Shown: one piece after another, positions 62,382-64,000 of the stretch | Layout of the letters: the number at the start of each line of letters is the position of its first letter | How positions within the stretch are numbered: position 1 is the stretch's first letter | Assembly (NCBI GenBank): GCA_947493455.1 | Contig: CANLRB010000011.1 | Span: 1 to 64,000 of the forward strand | Length of the DNA: 64,000 nucleotides | Reading direction: 5' to 3' | Origin: an uncultured Pseudoalteromonas sp. | GTDB taxonomy: Bacteria; Pseudomonadota; Gammaproteobacteria; Enterobacterales; Alteromonadaceae | Program-made: the position numbers and the translations under genes | The notes under the pieces: generated by a model | Databases searched by the model: none | Seen by the model: only the letters and a program-made list of their open reading frames with translations | Told to the model about the DNA's origin: nothing

Positions 62382-62775
62382 TCAACCAAGTTAAAAATTG
62401 ATAGTCTTCAACCACTGCCAAGTCATGTTGCGGGATCATCACAATACCATTGGCTGCGTTGAGTTCGCCAAGTGGCAAAGGTGCAATTGCCGACACAGGT
62501 GACAGCGTATTGACATAAAGTGAACCGACGATCGCAAGGCAACAAAAGGTCAGCGCTAATGAGTTACGCGTGGTCAATCGCCAGCGTTTTGGCGCGCCAG
62601 CAAGGGCATTACGCCTTGCATTTGCAAGGGTCTGGGTAACATGGTGACTATGCAGTGATAAACTGGCATTTAAATCGTCAATCACTCTGGCTTCGCTCGT
62701 CGATATTACTTTGTTTGTGTCTGTTTCGTTTTTTTCTATTTCGTTTGTATGTGTGTTGTTTTTATTGGTGGTCAT
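62359..62775 (-). CDS. DUF3619-like membrane protein, candidate anti-sigma factor
   Basis: The 138-residue protein has a hydrophilic N-terminal part with DDLNASLSLHSHHVTQTLANARRNALAG, similar to DUF3619 proteins, then a single membrane helix (about 71-92) and a short outer part (VVEDYQFLTWLND). It overlaps the sigma gene by 14 bases. A one-span protein directly after an ECF sigma gene is the usual position of an anti-sigma factor, so that role is likely; no classical zinc anti-sigma motif is present. Confidence 0.7.
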   Translation of the reverse strand: MTTNKNNTHTNEIEKNETDTNKVISTSEARVIDDLNASLSLHSHHVTQTLANARRNALAGAPKRWRLTTRNSLALTFCCLAIVGSLYVNTLSPVSAIAPLPLGELNAANGIVMIPQHDLAVVEDYQFLTWLNDNANTQ

Positions 62776-63340
62776 GGCTGCTCTCCAATAACTGTTTTAA
62801 CTTTGCACTTGCGCGCGAAAAGTGTGTTTTAACACTGCCTTCAGAACATTTCATAATTTGTGCCGTTTGCTTAACTGAAAGCCCTTGCCACGCTCTAAGT
62901 AAAAAGCATTGTTGCTGTTTAAGTGGCAGATTGTGTAGCACCTGTAAACTTTGTTCACATTTTTGTTGTTTTTCAATTATATGCTCAGGCTCTGTGGTTC
63001 GGTCAAAAAACATCGGTGCTGGTAATTCGTCGCTTTCTTGCCAAAACAAAATGATTTTGCGTACTTTTTGTTTTCGGTGCCAATCCACAATTAAGTTTTG
63101 CACAATGCGATAAAATAGCGGCACCCATTGGTCCTGAGGCTTGCTAGCGTAATGCGTCACAAAACGGAGCATCGCATCTTGCACGATATCAAGGCTGTCA
63201 CCTTGGTCGGCAGTGGCCACTATCGCCATTTGAAATGCCTTTCGCTCTACTGTTTTTAAAAAATGTTCCAGGGCCACATTTTGCGACAAAGCGTTTGCCT
63301 TTGCGTTGCTATACGATTTATTTCTACTAATAGCCTGCAA
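62762..63340 (-). CDS. ECF RNA polymerase sigma factor
   Basis: The 192-residue protein has sigma region 2 (about 25-95, including DIVQDAMLRFVTHY and LFYRIVQNLIVDWHRKQKVR) and region 4 (about 130-185: LPLKQQQCFLLRAWQGLSVKQTAQIMKCSEGSVKTHFSRA). It heads a tight operon with a DUF3619-like protein, a small exported protein and DUF3106. It is divergent from the EF-hand gene. The group resembles sigma/DUF3619/DUF3106 operons of Proteobacteria. The signal is unknown. Confidence 0.92.
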   Translation of the reverse strand: MQAISRNKSYSNAKANALSQNVALEHFLKTVERKAFQMAIVATADQGDSLDIVQDAMLRFVTHYASKPQDQWVPLFYRIVQNLIVDWHRKQKVRKIILFWQESDELPAPMFFDRTTEPEHIIEKQQKCEQSLQVLHNLPLKQQQCFLLRAWQGLSVKQTAQIMKCSEGSVKTHFSRASAKLKQLLESSHDHQ

Positions 63341-63529
63341 GCTTAATCCTGTTTAGTCAACTTCCTCTCTCCAAATAAACGCATCAAACATGTGTTGGTT
63401 GACATGGACTCGCTGCAAAATTTAAAAAAATAAATTTATTTAATCCTCGGTCAACCAAACCGAATGGTCGGCGTTTTAGGAAGTGATACAGCATTGAACT
63501 TTTATAAAACCAATAACGAGGAAAACAGT

Positions 63530-64000
63530 ATGAAAAAAAATACAACGTCATTGCTACTGACCGGTTTAATTGTGTGCGGCGCAACCATTTCTTGTAATGC
63601 CTATGCCAATGAACGCAATAAACGCGGCGCAGACAAGGGGGGAGATAACAAAAAAGCACGCATTGAAGCTAAATTTAATCGGCTGGATAGCGACCAAAGT
63701 GGTGATTTAAGCTTTGCTGAAACGATTGCAAAGCAAGTAACAAAAATCGAGCGCCGCTTTAATAAGTTAGACTCGGATCAAAATGCAGAGATCAATCTCG
63801 ATGAATTTTTGGCAAGTGGCCGTAATGCCCGTGATTTGTCACCGTTTGCACAGGAGATTGTTGCGTGCGTTAGCGCTGAAAAAGAAGATACTGGCAACGA
63901 GTTTATTCGTGTACCCAATGAGCTTGATTTTATGTCACCGGTTGATAAGTTTAACGCATTAGACAGTGACACAAGTTTAACGTTGTCACTGACCGAAGTT
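63530..64000 (+). CDS. Exported EF-hand protein, truncated by the window edge
   Basis: The gene runs off the right edge; 157 codons are visible. It starts at the ATG at 63530 with GAGG 7-8 bases upstream and has a signal peptide (about 1-26, ending NAYAN). EF-hand loops are clear: DSDQSGDLSFAE (53-64), DSDQNAEINLDE (81-92) and DSDTSLTLSLTE (145-156). It likely binds calcium in the periplasm. It is divergent from the sigma operon and could be one of its targets. The C-terminal extent is unknown. Confidence 0.85.
   Translation, partial: MKKNTTSLLLTGLIVCGATISCNAYANERNKRGADKGGDNKKARIEAKFNRLDSDQSGDLSFAETIAKQVTKIERRFNKLDSDQNAEINLDEFLASGRNARDLSPFAQEIVACVSAEKEDTGNEFIRVPNELDFMSPVDKFNALDSDTSLTLSLTEV

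Noticed and set aside
63496-63501. GAACTT, similar to an ECF sigma -35 box, upstream of the EF-hand gene
   Set aside because: No convincing -10 partner at the usual spacing was found, so I do not claim an ECF promoter.
63384-63659. Minus-strand frame of 91 codons
   Set aside because: It lies opposite the start of the EF-hand gene and its promoter; composition and lack of motifs mark it as a shadow.
1-64000. Searches by eye for CRISPR arrays, tRNA or rRNA genes, insertion sequences, integrases and phage genes
   Set aside because: No regular spacer-repeat pattern, transposase, integrase or structural RNA signature was seen. Weakly conserved or unusual RNAs cannot be excluded without a covariance search.

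Overview
The window looks like chromosomal DNA of a marine gammaproteobacterium of the Alteromonadales, most likely Pseudoalteromonas or a close relative. This is inferred from the AT-rich composition, dense short operons, many exported hydrolases, and families common in that group (AbgT and NhaC transporters, DUF885, DUF3297, DUF3429, 7TM-LytTR regulators, POT-type carriers). I saw no rRNA, tRNA, CRISPR array, insertion sequence, phage gene or replication origin. The window reads as ordinary accessory chromosome, cut at the right edge inside an EF-hand protein gene.

Layout. 0-9 kb: a DUF3297 protein, a periplasmic solute-binding protein, an exported repeat-rich protein, a DUF418 membrane protein, a membrane-anchored endonuclease/phosphatase-fold protein, a membrane AraC regulator divergent from a DUF2306 protein, and an S41 protease. 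8.7-11.9 kb: a LysR regulator divergent from a DoxX / glutathionyl-hydroquinone reductase / pirin operon, which looks like a quinone and redox-stress unit. 11.9-19 kb: two serine beta-lactamase-like hydrolases, a YebE-like protein, small membrane proteins, an RDD protein, and an operon joining one hydrolase to a response regulator and histidine kinase, followed by a bacteriohemerythrin. 19-32.7 kb: single genes, including a GcvA-like LysR, a fasciclin protein, an AbgT transporter, a GH64-like protein without a signal peptide, an NAPE-PLD-like lipoprotein, an EamA exporter, a LytTR membrane regulator, an alpha/beta-hydrolase peptidase and a HAD phosphatase.

32.8-39.9 kb is the most unusual stretch. 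A four-gene co-directional unit encodes a CheY-like regulator, a protein resembling the cellulose-synthase D subunit (no cellulose synthase is present), a 56-residue protein, and a protein made of two 144-residue repeats. It converges on a serine/threonine kinase (zinc ribbon, kinase, membrane segment, TolB-like domain, TPRs). That kinase is divergent from an FHA plus winged-helix protein, which overlaps the end of an orphan TRAP-type binding protein gene. I propose this as the best candidate for an undescribed signalling or self-assembly module; the functional link is inference.

40-64 kb: a minimal M9 collagenase-like lipoprotein, a di-haem cytochrome fused to a rhodanese domain, a serine hydrolase divergent from a CadC-like regulator, a DUF885 protein, a deoxynucleoside kinase, a TPR diguanylate cyclase, a POT-like carrier, a membrane glutaredoxin beside a small exported protein with a twin CX6C pattern, a MATE exporter, an NhaC antiporter, a di-haem peroxidase with an unusual N-terminal domain, a binding protein, an outer-membrane-like protein whose signal peptide has no canonical start codon, and a four-gene ECF sigma operon (sigma, DUF3619-like, small exported protein, DUF3106) divergent from the EF-hand protein.

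Themes: three polar amino-acid-type binding proteins and one TRAP binding protein, none with a permease in the window; three penicillin-binding-type serine hydrolases; several small exported cysteine-containing proteins. All family names come from reading motifs by eye, without database searches.
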